Notes under the pieces: model-generated
The model's input: only the letters and a program-made list of their open reading frames with translations
Told to the model about the DNA's origin: nothing
The model's database searches: none
In this document: positions 16,915 through 26,347 of the stretch, one piece after another
Position numbering within the stretch: the first letter of the stretch is position 1
Layout of the letters: every line of letters starts with the position of its first letter
Assembly (NCBI GenBank): GCA_023663285.1
Contig: JAMPHT010000005.1
Coordinates: 29,897 to 93,896 of the forward strand
Origin: Bacillota bacterium
GTDB lineage: Bacteria; Bacillota; Clostridia; Lachnospirales; Lachnospiraceae
Length of the DNA: 64,000 bases
Reading direction: 5' to 3'
Program-made: the position numbers and the translations under genes

Positions 16915-17478
16915 ATGAATGATAAAGTGATAACAGAGGAAGCGGCGCTCATGCTGGAGCTTCAGGACAGCGAGTGGCGTTTTGAGTACATTGACCATGA
17001 CAGGCAAATCGTGCGAGCGATCGTCTTTGACGATGCAGGTTATTTTTATTTTGTAAGGGCTGTTAGAGATGACGATTTTGGAAAAGCTGTCTTAATAGAA
17101 ACCGCAGGGGGCGGCGTGGAAAACGGAGAGGAACTGACCGCAGCTATAAAGAGAGAGCTCAGGGAAGAGCTTGGAGCAGAGGTCGATATACTTTGCAGGA
17201 TCGGAGTTGTCAGTGACTATTATAATCTCATTCACAGGCACAACATCAATCATTATTATTTGTGTAAAATATCTTCCTTTGGGGAGAAGAATTTGACGCA
17301 GGATGAAATAGAGTGCTTTCACTTATCGACCTTAAAGTTATCTTATGAAGAGGCCGTTGAAGAATACGAAAAATGTTCGATAACAAAGCTTGGAAGGCTT
17401 GTTGCAAATAGAGAATTGCCTGTTTTGCGAAGGGCGAAGGAAATCATGACTGAAATCGGCTGTTTTCCTGCCGCCTAA
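16915..17478 (+). CDS. NUDIX hydrolase, ADP-ribose-pyrophosphatase-like
   Basis: The 187-residue protein carries a Nudix box GGVENGEELTAAIKRELREE followed by LGA (residues about 70-92), preceded by KAVLIETAGG, which resembles ADP-sugar pyrophosphatases. The substrate is not certain. I start at ATG 16915 (MNDKVITEE) after AGAGGAAAAC; the open frame extends upstream through the hairpin segment, but without a convincing start. A structured element follows its stop codon directly. Confidence 0.85.
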   Translation: MNDKVITEEAALMLELQDSEWRFEYIDHDRQIVRAIVFDDAGYFYFVRAVRDDDFGKAVLIETAGGGVENGEELTAAIKRELREELGAEVDILCRIGVVSDYYNLIHRHNINHYYLCKISSFGEKNLTQDEIECFHLSTLKLSYEEAVEEYEKCSITKLGRLVANRELPVLRRAKEIMTEIGCFPAA

Positions 17479-17577
17479 GAATATCTAATCATTCCGGGAA
17501 GAATCCGTAGGCGGATTCTTCCGGCCCTGCGGCGGTTCATGGATTGTATGTGCCGCCGGAGGCGGCATGACGGGAAT
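17479..17577 (+). repeat. Modular stem-loop element, copy E, directly after the NUDIX gene
   Basis: Immediately after TAA come AGAATATCT-AA-TCATTCC (the 3' arm of the outer stem only, closely like copy B2), then GAAGAATCCG-TAGG-CGGATTCTTC (perfect 10-bp stem), TGGATTGTATG, and TGCCGCC-GGA-GGCGGCA followed by ATGACGGGAAT. The 5' half of the outer hairpin is missing, so this copy is truncated. Confidence 0.7.
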
Positions 17578-17796
17578 ATATAAAACAGGCGGCAAATGAG
17601 AATTTTACAGTAGACTGCTTCGGTCAATGCGTTTTTGCAGCTTGACTGTGTTAGTCGATGCGTAAAAAAAGCGCATATATTTCAGGGTAAGGATGATGAG
17701 TTCGGTGACCGGACTGGTCAATATCTTGCCGCTTATAAAATTGTGAAGGATCATAAATCAGTTACTTTATATCAAATTTTTAAGGAGTGTTTTCTT
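17578..17796 (+). other. Leader region before the topoisomerase B gene
   Basis: No gene is evident in this stretch. It holds TTGACT near 17642 and an ATGCG/GCGCAT hairpin near 17658-17677, with no clear matching -10. The promoter of the topoisomerase pair is probably here but I cannot place it. Confidence 0.3.
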
Positions 17797-19725
17797 ATGG
17801 CGAAAACAGATAATTATGATGCTTCCAGCATTACAGTGCTGGAGGGGCTGGAGGCGGTGAGAAAACGCCCCGGTATGTACATTGGCAGCGTTTCCACCAA
17901 GGGATTGAATCATTTGATATATGAGATCGTTGACAATTCCGTGGATGAACATCTGGCCGGTTTTTGCGATACTATATCCGTGACCCTGGAGGCGGATGGC
18001 TCAGCCACCGTATCCGACAACGGAAGAGGTATTCCCGTTGGTATGCACGAAAAGGGTATCAGCGCGGAACGCCTGGTATTTACCACCCTGCATGCCGGCG
18101 GCAAATTTGATGATTCGGCATATAAGACCAGCGGCGGACTGCATGGCGTGGGTTCTTCCGTTGTAAATGCCCTTTCTGCACGTCTGAATGTGCAGGTCAG
18201 GACAGGGGGCTTTATTTATGAGGATTCCTATGAGAGAGGAAATCCCGTGGTGGAGCTGAAGGACGGCCTTCTTCCTGTGAAGGGGAAAACGAGAGAGTCC
18301 GGGACCACCATCAATTTTCTCCCTGACGATACGATCTTCGACAAGACACGCTTCAAGGAGGATGAGGTGAAGAGCCGCCTTCATGAGACGGCTTATCTGA
18401 ATCCAAACCTGACGATCCTGTTTCATGACCTGCGGGGCCAGGAGCCGGAGCACGTGACATTTCATGAGCCGGAGGGTATCACGGGCTTTATCAAGGATAT
18501 GAACAAGAATCAGGAGGCCGTCCACGACGTCATCTATTTCCAGGGTGAGAGCGAGGGTATTTCCGTAGAGGTTGCGTTTCAGTATATCAATGAATTTCAT
18601 GAGAATGTGCTGGGATTCTGTAACAATATCTACAACTCAGAGGGCGGCACCCATCTCACCGGTTTTAAGACCATGTTCACCAACGTTATCAACAATTATG
18701 CCCGCGAGCTTGGAATTTTAAAGGAGAAGGATGTAAACTTTACCGGCGCGGACGTGCGCAACGGCATGACGGCAGTGGTTTCCATCAAGCATCCGGACCC
18801 CAGATTTGAGGGGCAGACCAAGACAAAGCTGGACAATCAGGATGCGGCAAAGGTAGTCAGCAAGGTGACGGGAGATGAGATCACCCGCTTTTTTGACCGG
18901 AATCTGGAAACCTTAAAAAGTATTATTTCCTGTGCGGAAAAAGCGGCAAAGATCCGCAAGACAGAGGAACGCGCCAAGACCAATATGCTGACAAAGCAGA
19001 AATTTTCCTTTGACTCCAACGGAAAGCTTGCCAACTGCGAATCCAGGGACGCCGCCCAGTGTGAAATATTTATTGTGGAAGGAGATTCCGCAGGGGGCAG
19101 CGCCAAGATGGCACGGAACAGAATGTATCAGGCGATCCTGCCGATTAGGGGCAAGATATTGAATGTGGAGAAGGCCAGCATTGATAAGGTCCTTGCAAAC
19201 GCTGAGATCAAGACCATGATCAACGCCTTTGGCTGCGGATTTTCGGAAGGCTACGGCAACGACTTTGATATTTCAAAGCTGCGCTATGACAAAATCATTA
19301 TTATGGCGGATGCGGATGTGGACGGCGCGCACATTTCCAACCTTCTGCTGACCCTGTTTTACCGCTTTATGCCCCAGCTGATCTTCGAGGGACACGTATA
19401 CATTGCCATGCCGCCCCTGTATAAAGCCATGCCATCCAAGGGGGCGGAGGAATATCTTTATGACGACAAAGCTCTGGAAAAATACCGGAAAACCCATAAG
19501 GGTCCATTTACCTTGCAGCGGTACAAAGGACTTGGGGAGATGGATGCAGACCAGCTGTGGGAAACTACGCTGGATCCTAAGACCCGCCGTATGAAGCTGG
19601 TGGAGATAGAGGACGCCCGCATGGCTTCCGAGATCACGGAGCTGCTCATGGGAACAGAGGTACCGCCCCGCAAGGCATTTATTTATGACCATGCCCAGGA
19701 AGCAGAGCTGGATTATAACGCCTGA
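17797..19725 (+). CDS. Type IIA DNA topoisomerase subunit B (ParE/GyrB family)
   Basis: This is the ATPase and TOPRIM subunit of a heterotetrameric topoisomerase. The 642-residue product has the GHKL ATPase motifs EIVDNSVDEHLAG, DNGRGIPVGMHEKG and GGLHGVGSSVVNALS, the TOPRIM motif IVEGDSAGGSAKMARNR near residue 425, PIRGKILNVEKA and RYKGLGEMDADQLW. ATG 17797 follows TAAGGAGTG. The pair is not beside dnaA, dnaN or recF, and its partner lacks a GyrA box, so a topoisomerase IV-like role is more likely than the primary gyrase. Sequence alone does not settle this. Confidence 0.9.
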   Translation: MAKTDNYDASSITVLEGLEAVRKRPGMYIGSVSTKGLNHLIYEIVDNSVDEHLAGFCDTISVTLEADGSATVSDNGRGIPVGMHEKGISAERLVFTTLHAGGKFDDSAYKTSGGLHGVGSSVVNALSARLNVQVRTGGFIYEDSYERGNPVVELKDGLLPVKGKTRESGTTINFLPDDTIFDKTRFKEDEVKSRLHETAYLNPNLTILFHDLRGQEPEHVTFHEPEGITGFIKDMNKNQEAVHDVIYFQGESEGISVEVAFQYINEFHENVLGFCNNIYNSEGGTHLTGFKTMFTNVINNYARELGILKEKDVNFTGADVRNGMTAVVSIKHPDPRFEGQTKTKLDNQDAAKVVSKVTGDEITRFFDRNLETLKSIISCAEKAAKIRKTEERAKTNMLTKQKFSFDSNGKLANCESRDAAQCEIFIVEGDSAGGSAKMARNRMYQAILPIRGKILNVEKASIDKVLANAEIKTMINAFGCGFSEGYGNDFDISKLRYDKIIIMADADVDGAHISNLLLTLFYRFMPQLIFEGHVYIAMPPLYKAMPSKGAEEYLYDDKALEKYRKTHKGPFTLQRYKGLGEMDADQLWETTLDPKTRRMKLVEIEDARMASEITELLMGTEVPPRKAFIYDHAQEAELDYNA

Positions 19726-19766
19726 ACCATAAAAGTAAAAATACAGGAAGGTTATAGAAAAAATAC

Positions 19767-22007
19767 ATGGACAACAGCAGAATCATCAAAACAGAATACT
19801 CTGAGGAGATGCAGAAATCCTTTATCGACTATGCCATGAGCGTCATTATCGCCAGGGCGCTGCCGGATGTGAGGGATGGTTTAAAGCCTGTCCAGCGCCG
19901 CACTCTTTATGATATGTATGAGCTTGGCATCCGGTATGACAGACCTTACAGGAAAAGCGCAAGGATCGTGGGAGATACCATGGGTAAGTATCATCCCCAC
20001 GGGGACAGCTCCATCTATGACGCCCTGGTGGTGATGAGCCAGGATTTCAAAAAGGGGCTGCCGCTGATCGACGGACACGGAAATTTCGGAAACATTGAAG
20101 GCGACGGCGCCGCTGCCATGCGTTATACCGAAGCCCGGCTGCAGAAGGTGACCCAGGAGGCTTTTCTGGGGGATCTGGATAAGGATGTAGTGGACTTCAT
20201 GCCCAACTTTGACGAGACGGAAAAGGAACCCACGGTCCTTCCGGCGAAGCTTCCCAACTTTCTCATAAACGGCTCGGAGGGCATTGCCGTGGGCATGACC
20301 ACCAGCACGCCGCCACACAATCTGGCGGAGGTCATCGACGCCACAAAGGCATATATGCTGGATGAAAATATCAGTACCAGAGAGCTGATGCGCTATATCA
20401 AGGGGCCGGATTTTCCCACCGGCGGCATAGTCACCAACAAGGATGAGCTTCTTGAGATCTATGAGACAGGCGCAGGCAAGATCAAGGTTCGGGGCAAGGT
20501 GGAATTTGAAAAGGTAAAAGGCGGGAGAACCAACGTAGTCATTACGGAGATTCCCTACCCCATGATCGGCATGAATATTTCCAAGTTTCTCCAGGACGTG
20601 GCTAATCTTTCCGAGACAAAAAAGACCATGGATATTGTGGATATTTCCAACCAGTCCTCCAAGGAAGGCATCCGCATCGTCATTGAACTGCGCAGGGATG
20701 CGGATCCGGAGAACTTTGTAAACCTCCTTTATAAAAAGACCAGACTGGAGGATACTTTCGGCGTCAATATGCTTGCCATCTGTGGCGGCAGACCGGAAAC
20801 TATGGGGTTAAAGGCAATTTTGAAAGCCCATGTGGATTTCCAGTTTCAGGTGGCCACCAGAAAGTATACCAACCTTCTGGCTCATGAAATGGAAAAGAAG
20901 GAGATACAGGAAGGGCTGATCAAAGCCTGCAACGTGATCGATCTGATCATTGAGATCCTGCGGGGCTCCAGAGACCGTGCCATGGCGAAGGCTTGTCTGA
21001 CAGAAGGAAAGATCGACGGCATCAAATTCAAGTCCAAGGAATCAAAAATCATGGCAACACAGCTCATGTTCACGGAGAAGCAGGCCAACGCCATTCTGGA
21101 TATGCGTCTGTATAAGCTGATCGGCCTGGAGCTTGAGGCCCTGATCAACGAGCATGAGGAGACCATGGCAAATATCTATCGCTATGAGGATATTCTGGAG
21201 CGCAGAGATTCCATGGCTCAGGTCATTATGAACGAGCTGGATGAATATAAAAAGGCTTACGGGCGGAAACGCAGAACTGTCATTGAAAATGTGGAGGAAG
21301 CGGTCTATAAGGAGAAGGAAATAGAAGAGATGGAGGTCGTATTCCTCATGGACCGCTTCGGATATGCAAAGACCATAGACATGGCAGCATACGAGCGTAA
21401 CAGGGAGGCTGCCGACAATGAGAACCGCTTTGTATTTACCTGTAAAAATACGGGCAAGGTATGCCTCTTTACCAACACGGGGCAGCTTCATACCATCAAG
21501 GTCATGGATCTTCCCTTCGGCAGGTTCAGGGATAAGGGAACGCCCATAGATAATGTGAGCAACTACAACTCCGAAAAGGAGGATATTGTATATATCACCA
21601 GTCAGACAGAGTTGAACCTGCGCCAGGTAGTCTTTGTGACGGCCCATGCCAACTGCAAACTGGTGGACGGCGGGGAGTTTGACGTGTCAAAGCGCACTGT
21701 TGCCGCCACCAAGCTGGAGGCGGGAGATAACGTGGTCAGCGTCATGTCTGTCCTGGAGCAGAGAAACATCATCCTGCAGACAAAAGAGGGGTATTTTCTC
21801 AGGTTTCCCATTGAAGAGATCCCGGAAAAGAAAAAGGGAGCGATCGGAGTCCGCGGCATGAAGCTTTCGGCAAAGGATGCGGTGGAACGGGTATATTACA
21901 CCCAAAACGGAATCGAGGCATTCATTGAATATAAGGACAAAAAACTGGCATTAAACAGTCTGAAAGCAGCCAGGAGAGACACAAAGGGCACGAAGATAAG
22001 GATGTAG
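19767..22007 (+). CDS. Type IIA DNA topoisomerase subunit A (ParC/GyrA family)
   Basis: This is the DNA breakage-reunion subunit. The 746-residue protein has [20 protein letters not shown], the quinolone-region segment [14 protein letters not shown], the active-site Tyr120 in [11 protein letters not shown], and a C-terminal beta-pinwheel. I find no GyrA box (QRRGGKG-type), and the C-terminal domain is short, which favours ParC-like decatenation over supercoiling. The start follows AGGAAGG. It is co-transcribed with subunit B (41-base gap). Confidence 0.9.
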   Translation: MDNSRIIKTEYSEEMQKSFIDYAMSVIIARALPDVRDGLKPVQRRTLYDMYELGIRYDRPYRKSARIVGDTMGKYHPHGDSSIYDALVVMSQDFKKGLPLIDGHGNFGNIEGDGAAAMRYTEARLQKVTQEAFLGDLDKDVVDFMPNFDETEKEPTVLPAKLPNFLINGSEGIAVGMTTSTPPHNLAEVIDATKAYMLDENISTRELMRYIKGPDFPTGGIVTNKDELLEIYETGAGKIKVRGKVEFEKVKGGRTNVVITEIPYPMIGMNISKFLQDVANLSETKKTMDIVDISNQSSKEGIRIVIELRRDADPENFVNLLYKKTRLEDTFGVNMLAICGGRPETMGLKAILKAHVDFQFQVATRKYTNLLAHEMEKKEIQEGLIKACNVIDLIIEILRGSRDRAMAKACLTEGKIDGIKFKSKESKIMATQLMFTEKQANAILDMRLYKLIGLELEALINEHEETMANIYRYEDILERRDSMAQVIMNELDEYKKAYGRKRRTVIENVEEAVYKEKEIEEMEVVFLMDRFGYAKTIDMAAYERNREAADNENRFVFTCKNTGKVCLFTNTGQLHTIKVMDLPFGRFRDKGTPIDNVSNYNSEKEDIVYITSQTELNLRQVVFVTAHANCKLVDGGEFDVSKRTVAATKLEAGDNVVSVMSVLEQRNIILQTKEGYFLRFPIEEIPEKKKGAIGVRGMKLSAKDAVERVYYTQNGIEAFIEYKDKKLALNSLKAARRDTKGTKIRM

Positions 22008-22037
22008 GAAAAGAAAACTTCGGGAGGAAATAATTAT

Positions 22038-22658
22038 ATGCGGGTGATTGCGGGAACAGCCGGGAGCCTTCCCCTGAAAACGCCGGAGGGGCTGGATACC
22101 AGACCTACCACGGACAGAATCAAGGAGACCCTTTTTAATATGCTGCAGCCTTTGATCCCCGGCGCGGTATTTGTGGATCTGTTCAGCGGCAGCGGCGCCA
22201 TCGGCGTCGAGGCATTGAGCAGAGGGGCGGGGAAGGCATATTTTATCGACAATTCCTCCAAAGCCCTTGCCTGTATTCAGCAAAATCTTACATTTACGAA
22301 AACGGCGAATCGTGCTATAGTTTTAAAACAGGATGTGTGCAGCGCCCTGGGCGGTATCCGTGAAGAAAAGGTTGACATCGTCTTTATGGACCCTCCCTAC
22401 GACAGGGGCCTGGAGCGGGAAGCTCTGGCGCTGCTTAAAGAAATGGATTATGTCTCGAAGGACACATTGATCATTGTGGAGGCTTCTCTTGAGACGGAAT
22501 TTCCTTACCTGGAGGAATATGGTTTCTCCATGGAAAAAGACAAGCGATACAAGACCAACCGACATATTTTCCTGCGGCGGAATGTAACAGGGGACTCCAC
22601 AGGCAGAAAGGAATCAGTACATGGGCATGAGAAAGGCAGTTTATCCGGGAAGCTTTGA
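22038..22658 (+). CDS. rsmD: 16S rRNA (guanine(966)-N(2))-methyltransferase RsmD
   Basis: RsmD methylates G966 of 16S rRNA using S-adenosylmethionine. The 206-residue protein has [33 protein letters not shown], the SAM motif [20 protein letters not shown] and the catalytic DPPY (near residue 118). It overlaps coaD by 38 bases. The rsmD-coaD pair followed, after two genes, by ylbJ matches the Bacillus ylbH-coaD-ylbJ order. Confidence 0.93.
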   Translation: MRVIAGTAGSLPLKTPEGLDTRPTTDRIKETLFNMLQPLIPGAVFVDLFSGSGAIGVEALSRGAGKAYFIDNSSKALACIQQNLTFTKTANRAIVLKQDVCSALGGIREEKVDIVFMDPPYDRGLEREALALLKEMDYVSKDTLIIVEASLETEFPYLEEYGFSMEKDKRYKTNRHIFLRRNVTGDSTGRKESVHGHEKGSLSGKL

Positions 22659-23154
22659 CCCTATGACGTACGGGCATCTGGATATTATACACAGGGCGGC
22701 GGAAATGTTTGACCTGCTGATAGTCAGCGTTTTGAACAATAAAGAAAAGACACCGTTGTTTTCTGTTGAGGAACGTGTTAAGATATTAAAGGAAGCAACA
22801 AAGGATCTGCCTAACGTGCAGATAGACAGCTTCAGCGGCCTGCTGATCGATTATGCGGTCGAAAAGGATATTCACGTGGCAGTGAGAGGATTGCGGGCAA
22901 TCACTGATTTTGAATATGAACTGCAGATTGCTCAGACCAACCGCAAATTTTCCGACGGGAAGCTGGATACCATGTTCCTGACCACCAGTCTGGAGTATGC
23001 CTATCTCAGTTCCTCCACGGTCAGGGAAATTGCAAGCTTTGGCGGAAATATCAGCCGCTGTGTCCCTGATTTTGTGGCGGATTTGATTTATGAAAAATAT
23101 CAGATAAAAACAAGGAGTGATGCCCATGAGCAGCAGGATAGAGCAGATAATTGA
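22621..23154 (+). CDS. coaD: Pantetheine-phosphate adenylyltransferase
   Basis: CoaD converts 4'-phosphopantetheine and ATP to dephospho-CoA, the fourth of the five steps from pantothenate to CoA. The 177-residue product carries the nucleotidyltransferase motif [16 protein letters not shown] (with the T/H-x-G-H signature), [17 protein letters not shown] and [19 protein letters not shown] 22621 lies inside rsmD; ATG 22627 (MRKAVYPG) is the other possible start and gives the usual N-terminus. Confidence 0.95.
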   Translation: MGMRKAVYPGSFDPMTYGHLDIIHRAAEMFDLLIVSVLNNKEKTPLFSVEERVKILKEATKDLPNVQIDSFSGLLIDYAVEKDIHVAVRGLRAITDFEYELQIAQTNRKFSDGKLDTMFLTTSLEYAYLSSSTVREIASFGGNISRCVPDFVADLIYEKYQIKTRSDAHEQQDRADN

Positions 23155-23728
23155 CGAGCTGGAGGAATACGTTGAGAGCTGTAAGCCCAAGTTTATGTCA
23201 AATTCGGAAATCATTGTAAATAAGGACGAGATCGATGAGCTGATTCGCGAACTGCGCATGAAAACGCCTGATGAGATCAAGCGCTATCAGAAGATCATCA
23301 GCAACAAGGAGGCCATTCTCAATGACGCCCGTGAAAAGGCGGAGAAGCTGATCAACGACGCCACCGTTCATACCAACGAGCTGATCAGCGAGCATGAGAT
23401 CATGCAGCAGGCATACGCCCAGGCCAACGTGGTGGTGAGCATGGCGTCCCAACAGGCCCAGGAAATTCTGGATAAGGCCACCATCGAGGCCAATGAGCTG
23501 CGTATGTATGCGGCCCAGTATACGGAGGACAGGCTGGCGGACCTTGAAAATATCATTGTTTCCGCAATCAATGCCTCAAATGCCAACTATCAGAACCTCC
23601 TCGGTTCCCTGAACCAGTACAAGGATCTGATCCAGTCCAACCGCCAGGCGATGCACCCCACTGAAGAGGAATTTGAGGGCTTGAGTCTGGAGGATCCGGG
23701 AGACGGAAGAAGCCCGGAGGTGCTTTGA
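23126..23728 (+). CDS. Coiled-coil protein resembling DivIVA/ATPase H-subunit proteins
   Basis: The 200-residue protein starts [24 protein letters not shown] lies 8 bases before ATG 23126. After a short globular head comes a long alpha-helical region ([20 protein letters not shown]) with alanine-rich heptads like DivIVA, ATP synthase b or V-ATPase H subunits, then an acidic tail. Such proteins are common near coaD in Lachnospiraceae-type genomes; a role in polar scaffolding or envelope organisation is inference. Confidence 0.7.
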   Translation: MSSRIEQIIDELEEYVESCKPKFMSNSEIIVNKDEIDELIRELRMKTPDEIKRYQKIISNKEAILNDAREKAEKLINDATVHTNELISEHEIMQQAYAQANVVVSMASQQAQEILDKATIEANELRMYAAQYTEDRLADLENIIVSAINASNANYQNLLGSLNQYKDLIQSNRQAMHPTEEEFEGLSLEDPGDGRSPEVL

Positions 23729-23800
23729 CAGCAGGCTGTCAGGAAAACAAAGAACCGGTTTTCCAAGGATGTGTCAGTTTCCTTGAAAGCCGGTTTGTTT
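23727..23800. terminator. Two hairpins between the coiled-coil gene and the amidase gene
   Basis: GACAGC-AG-GCTGTC (23727-23740) overlaps the stop codon. A larger stem follows: AAACAAA, CCGG, TTTC and CAAGGA (23745-23769) pair with TCCTTG, GAAA, CCGG and TTTGTTT (23780-23800). There is no clear T-tail, so termination is likely but not certain. Confidence 0.5.
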
Positions 23801-23837
23801 GAATTTAAGCGCTTGCGGGAATCAAGAAAGGATCATT

Positions 23838-25280
23838 ATGAAGTTCAGTAAATCAATATTCAGCGGGGTGTTTTTCTTCCTGACACTTATTTTTATGCCA
23901 TGTACCACTGTGGTCGTCTCTGCAGCGGAACGGCTGCAGCCTGTAGAAGGCGATCCTGTTATTGTTATCGATCCCGGCCATGGCGGGGAAAATATGGGGA
24001 CCCAGGCCGGCGGCATCTGGGATGAGAAATATATGGATATGGTGACGGCACAGGCACTGTATGACGAGCTTTCCCTGTATGACAATGTGAAGGTCTATCT
24101 CACCCGCACTACCGACGTAGATATGTCCTTTCAGGAGCGGGCGGCCTTTGCCCAGAGCGTGGACGCCGACTTCCTGTTCAGCATCCACTACAATGCCTCC
24201 GAAAATCATAATTTATTCGGTTCGGAGGTCTGGGTCCCGCTTTCGGCTCCCTTTAACAATTACGGTTATCAGATCGGCTATGAGCTTCTCACCGGTATGC
24301 AGGAAAAGGGACTGCTGGTCAGAGGGATCAAGACCCGGAAGGGCGACAGAGGAGAATATTATGCCATTATCCGCGAGACAGTGGCTCTTGACATTCCCGC
24401 CGCCATTATTGAGCATTGTCATGTGGATGAGGACAGAGACAAAGGGTACTGCGACAGCGAGGAGGATCTGATCCAGTTCGGAAAAGATGACGCCACCGCC
24501 ATAGCAAAGTATTTCGGCTTAAAGAGCAGCATATTGAATGTGGATTACTCGGAGTACCAGCTTGTTGACATAACGGACAGCGCGCCAATCGCGTCCACTC
24601 TGCGGGACGAGACGCCGCCGGATGTCTGTCAGATCGAATTTTCAGAGGCGGACTATGACGCGGGGTATCTGTCCCTTACGGTATCCGCCGCGGATTACGA
24701 TTCTCCCCTTTTATATTATACATACAGCATTGACGGCGGTCAGACCTACAGTGAGCGGAAAGTATGGCCCGGCAGTGATGTGCTGGCAGGAAAATATGAC
24801 GACACCTTTACCTTGAGCCTGGCTATCCCGACGGGGACAAAGCCCTCCGTCATTGTCCGTGCCTACAATCTGTTTGACCCCTATACGGAGAGCAATCGGT
24901 ATGACAGCCCGGAGACCTTTTATTACAATGAGCTCCAGGGACCTGATGTAACGGAAGCGGAAGGAACTGCCGGGAGCGGTCCCGACGCGCCTGATCTGGG
25001 AGCGGAAGGCGGGACCGACGCCGAAACGGCAGCCGCAGCTTCCGGCGAAAACGGCGATACAGCTTTGTCCGCCCCGGATACGACAGCTGTATCCGGCAGC
25101 GCTGTCGCCGCCGACAAAGAGCCGGTGAGCTTTGTCACTTTTCTGGAAATATGCCTGGTGATCGTGATATTCCTGTTTGTCATTCTGCTGGTCTCCCAGG
25201 GTATCGCCTACCACAACCGCAGGAAGCGCAGACGTCAAAGCAGGAATGACCTGGGAGAGAACAGGAACCAGCACAGGTAA
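23838..25280 (+). CDS. N-acetylmuramoyl-L-alanine amidase with C-terminal membrane anchor
   Basis: The enzyme cuts the amide bond between peptidoglycan sugar and peptide. The 480-residue protein has a signal-like N-terminus (SIFSGVFFFLTLIFMPCTTV), then an Amidase_3 domain with zinc and catalytic residues in DPGHGGENMG, LFSIHYNAS and IPAAIIEHC. A beta-rich middle (PPDVCQIEFSEADYDAG) and a low-complexity Ala/Gly/Glu linker follow, then a membrane helix (FLEICLVIVIFLFVILLVSQ) and a basic tail. The enzyme is thus probably tethered by its C-terminus. Its last 46 bases overlap the convergent ylbJ-like gene. Confidence 0.88.
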   Translation: MKFSKSIFSGVFFFLTLIFMPCTTVVVSAAERLQPVEGDPVIVIDPGHGGENMGTQAGGIWDEKYMDMVTAQALYDELSLYDNVKVYLTRTTDVDMSFQERAAFAQSVDADFLFSIHYNASENHNLFGSEVWVPLSAPFNNYGYQIGYELLTGMQEKGLLVRGIKTRKGDRGEYYAIIRETVALDIPAAIIEHCHVDEDRDKGYCDSEEDLIQFGKDDATAIAKYFGLKSSILNVDYSEYQLVDITDSAPIASTLRDETPPDVCQIEFSEADYDAGYLSLTVSAADYDSPLLYYTYSIDGGQTYSERKVWPGSDVLAGKYDDTFTLSLAIPTGTKPSVIVRAYNLFDPYTESNRYDSPETFYYNELQGPDVTEAEGTAGSGPDAPDLGAEGGTDAETAAAASGENGDTALSAPDTTAVSGSAVAADKEPVSFVTFLEICLVIVIFLFVILLVSQGIAYHNRRKRRRQSRNDLGENRNQHR

Positions 25281-26206
25281 AAGCTGCCGTTTAACAGCGT
25301 CAGGATGACCTTGTGGCGGATGTATCCGCCAAGCTCTAAGTCTGTGGCGCTGATACAGCTGTAGGTCTGGGCAATGCAGGACAGGCCGCCGAAGGACAGG
25401 GCAAGCAGGCTGTATAAGGGCAGTCCGCCTCCCAGCATGGACAGTCCCCCTGTGATCTCCAGCACCGGAGAGAGCAGCGCCGGTTCTTTGCCCAGCAAAA
25501 TGTGAAAGGGAAGGTTCAGCAGATTGAACAATATCATGTAGCCGCCCAGCAGCAGAATACTGTGCAGGGAAGCTTGTACGGACTCGTTCACCGCTGTCAG
25601 CAGCTTCGGTTCCGGGGATGCTTTCGCAGTCCTGCGCCGGAGGCAGGGGCTTTCCTTAAGCAAATCCCGAAAGATGGTAAAGCGCAGGACCAGCCCGTAG
25701 AGCAGAGGAATTCCGTACATACCGAAGAGATAGGGAAAAATCAGCCGTCGGCCCAACAGGGGCAGGACAAAGCTGCAGAAATACACGGGCCCGATATTGT
25801 TACAGAAGGCCAGCAGATACTCCGCTTCCCGCCGGGTAAGCATATTTCTCTCGTAAAGCTCAGCGGTGGTCTTTGCTCCCATGGGAAAGCCGCAGAGGAA
25901 TCCCAGGGCCATACAGTAGACCACATTTTTCCGCACCCGGTAAACCGTGCCAACGGCAGGATAGATCACTCCCGCCATTTTTTCCGTCAGATGCAGGCGC
26001 ACCATAATGCCGGAGAGGATCATAAAGGGCAGAAGGGCGGGAATCATTTTCCGGAACCAGAGCTCCAGCCCAAGGGAGGCATAGCTCAGGCTCAAAGAGG
26101 AATGGCGCAGGATACATACAGTGAGAATCAGGAAAATAGCAGAGAGGATTCCTGATTCGAGATTTTCCGGGCGGAGTTTTCCGGTAACAGACTTTTGGAG
26201 TTTCAT
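25235..26206 (-). CDS. YlbJ-like sporulation integral membrane protein
   Basis: The 323-residue product has about eight membrane helices and the nucleoside-recognition (Gate) motifs of YlbJ: WFRKMIPALLPFMILSGIM and GFLCGFPMGAKTTAELYERN, with LAFCNNIGPVYFCSFVLPLL. In Bacillus YlbJ is needed for spore formation. The location near rsmD-coaD agrees with the Bacillus gene order, though here it is on the opposite strand. The start has no strong ribosome binding site. Confidence 0.75.
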   Translation of the reverse strand: MKLQKSVTGKLRPENLESGILSAIFLILTVCILRHSSLSLSYASLGLELWFRKMIPALLPFMILSGIMVRLHLTEKMAGVIYPAVGTVYRVRKNVVYCMALGFLCGFPMGAKTTAELYERNMLTRREAEYLLAFCNNIGPVYFCSFVLPLLGRRLIFPYLFGMYGIPLLYGLVLRFTIFRDLLKESPCLRRRTAKASPEPKLLTAVNESVQASLHSILLLGGYMILFNLLNLPFHILLGKEPALLSPVLEITGGLSMLGGGLPLYSLLALSFGGLSCIAQTYSCISATDLELGGYIRHKVILTLLNGSFYLCWFLFSPRSFLL

Positions 26207-26347
26207 GCGGCGGGCTTACCTGAAAATGATTTCTTTCACAATATATGAGACAGGACCTGTGTTCAGAAGCAGTGAAGGGAATTTGTGCCTGGAGATAGAG
26301 GATTTGCGCTTAGAGCGTATGAATTTTTGAAATGAGGATCACCACAG

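Noticed and set aside
17797-22007. The primary gyrase operon gyrB-gyrA
   Set aside because: No dnaA, dnaN or recF beside it, and the A subunit lacks a GyrA box. A topoisomerase IV-like pair is the better reading, though not proved.
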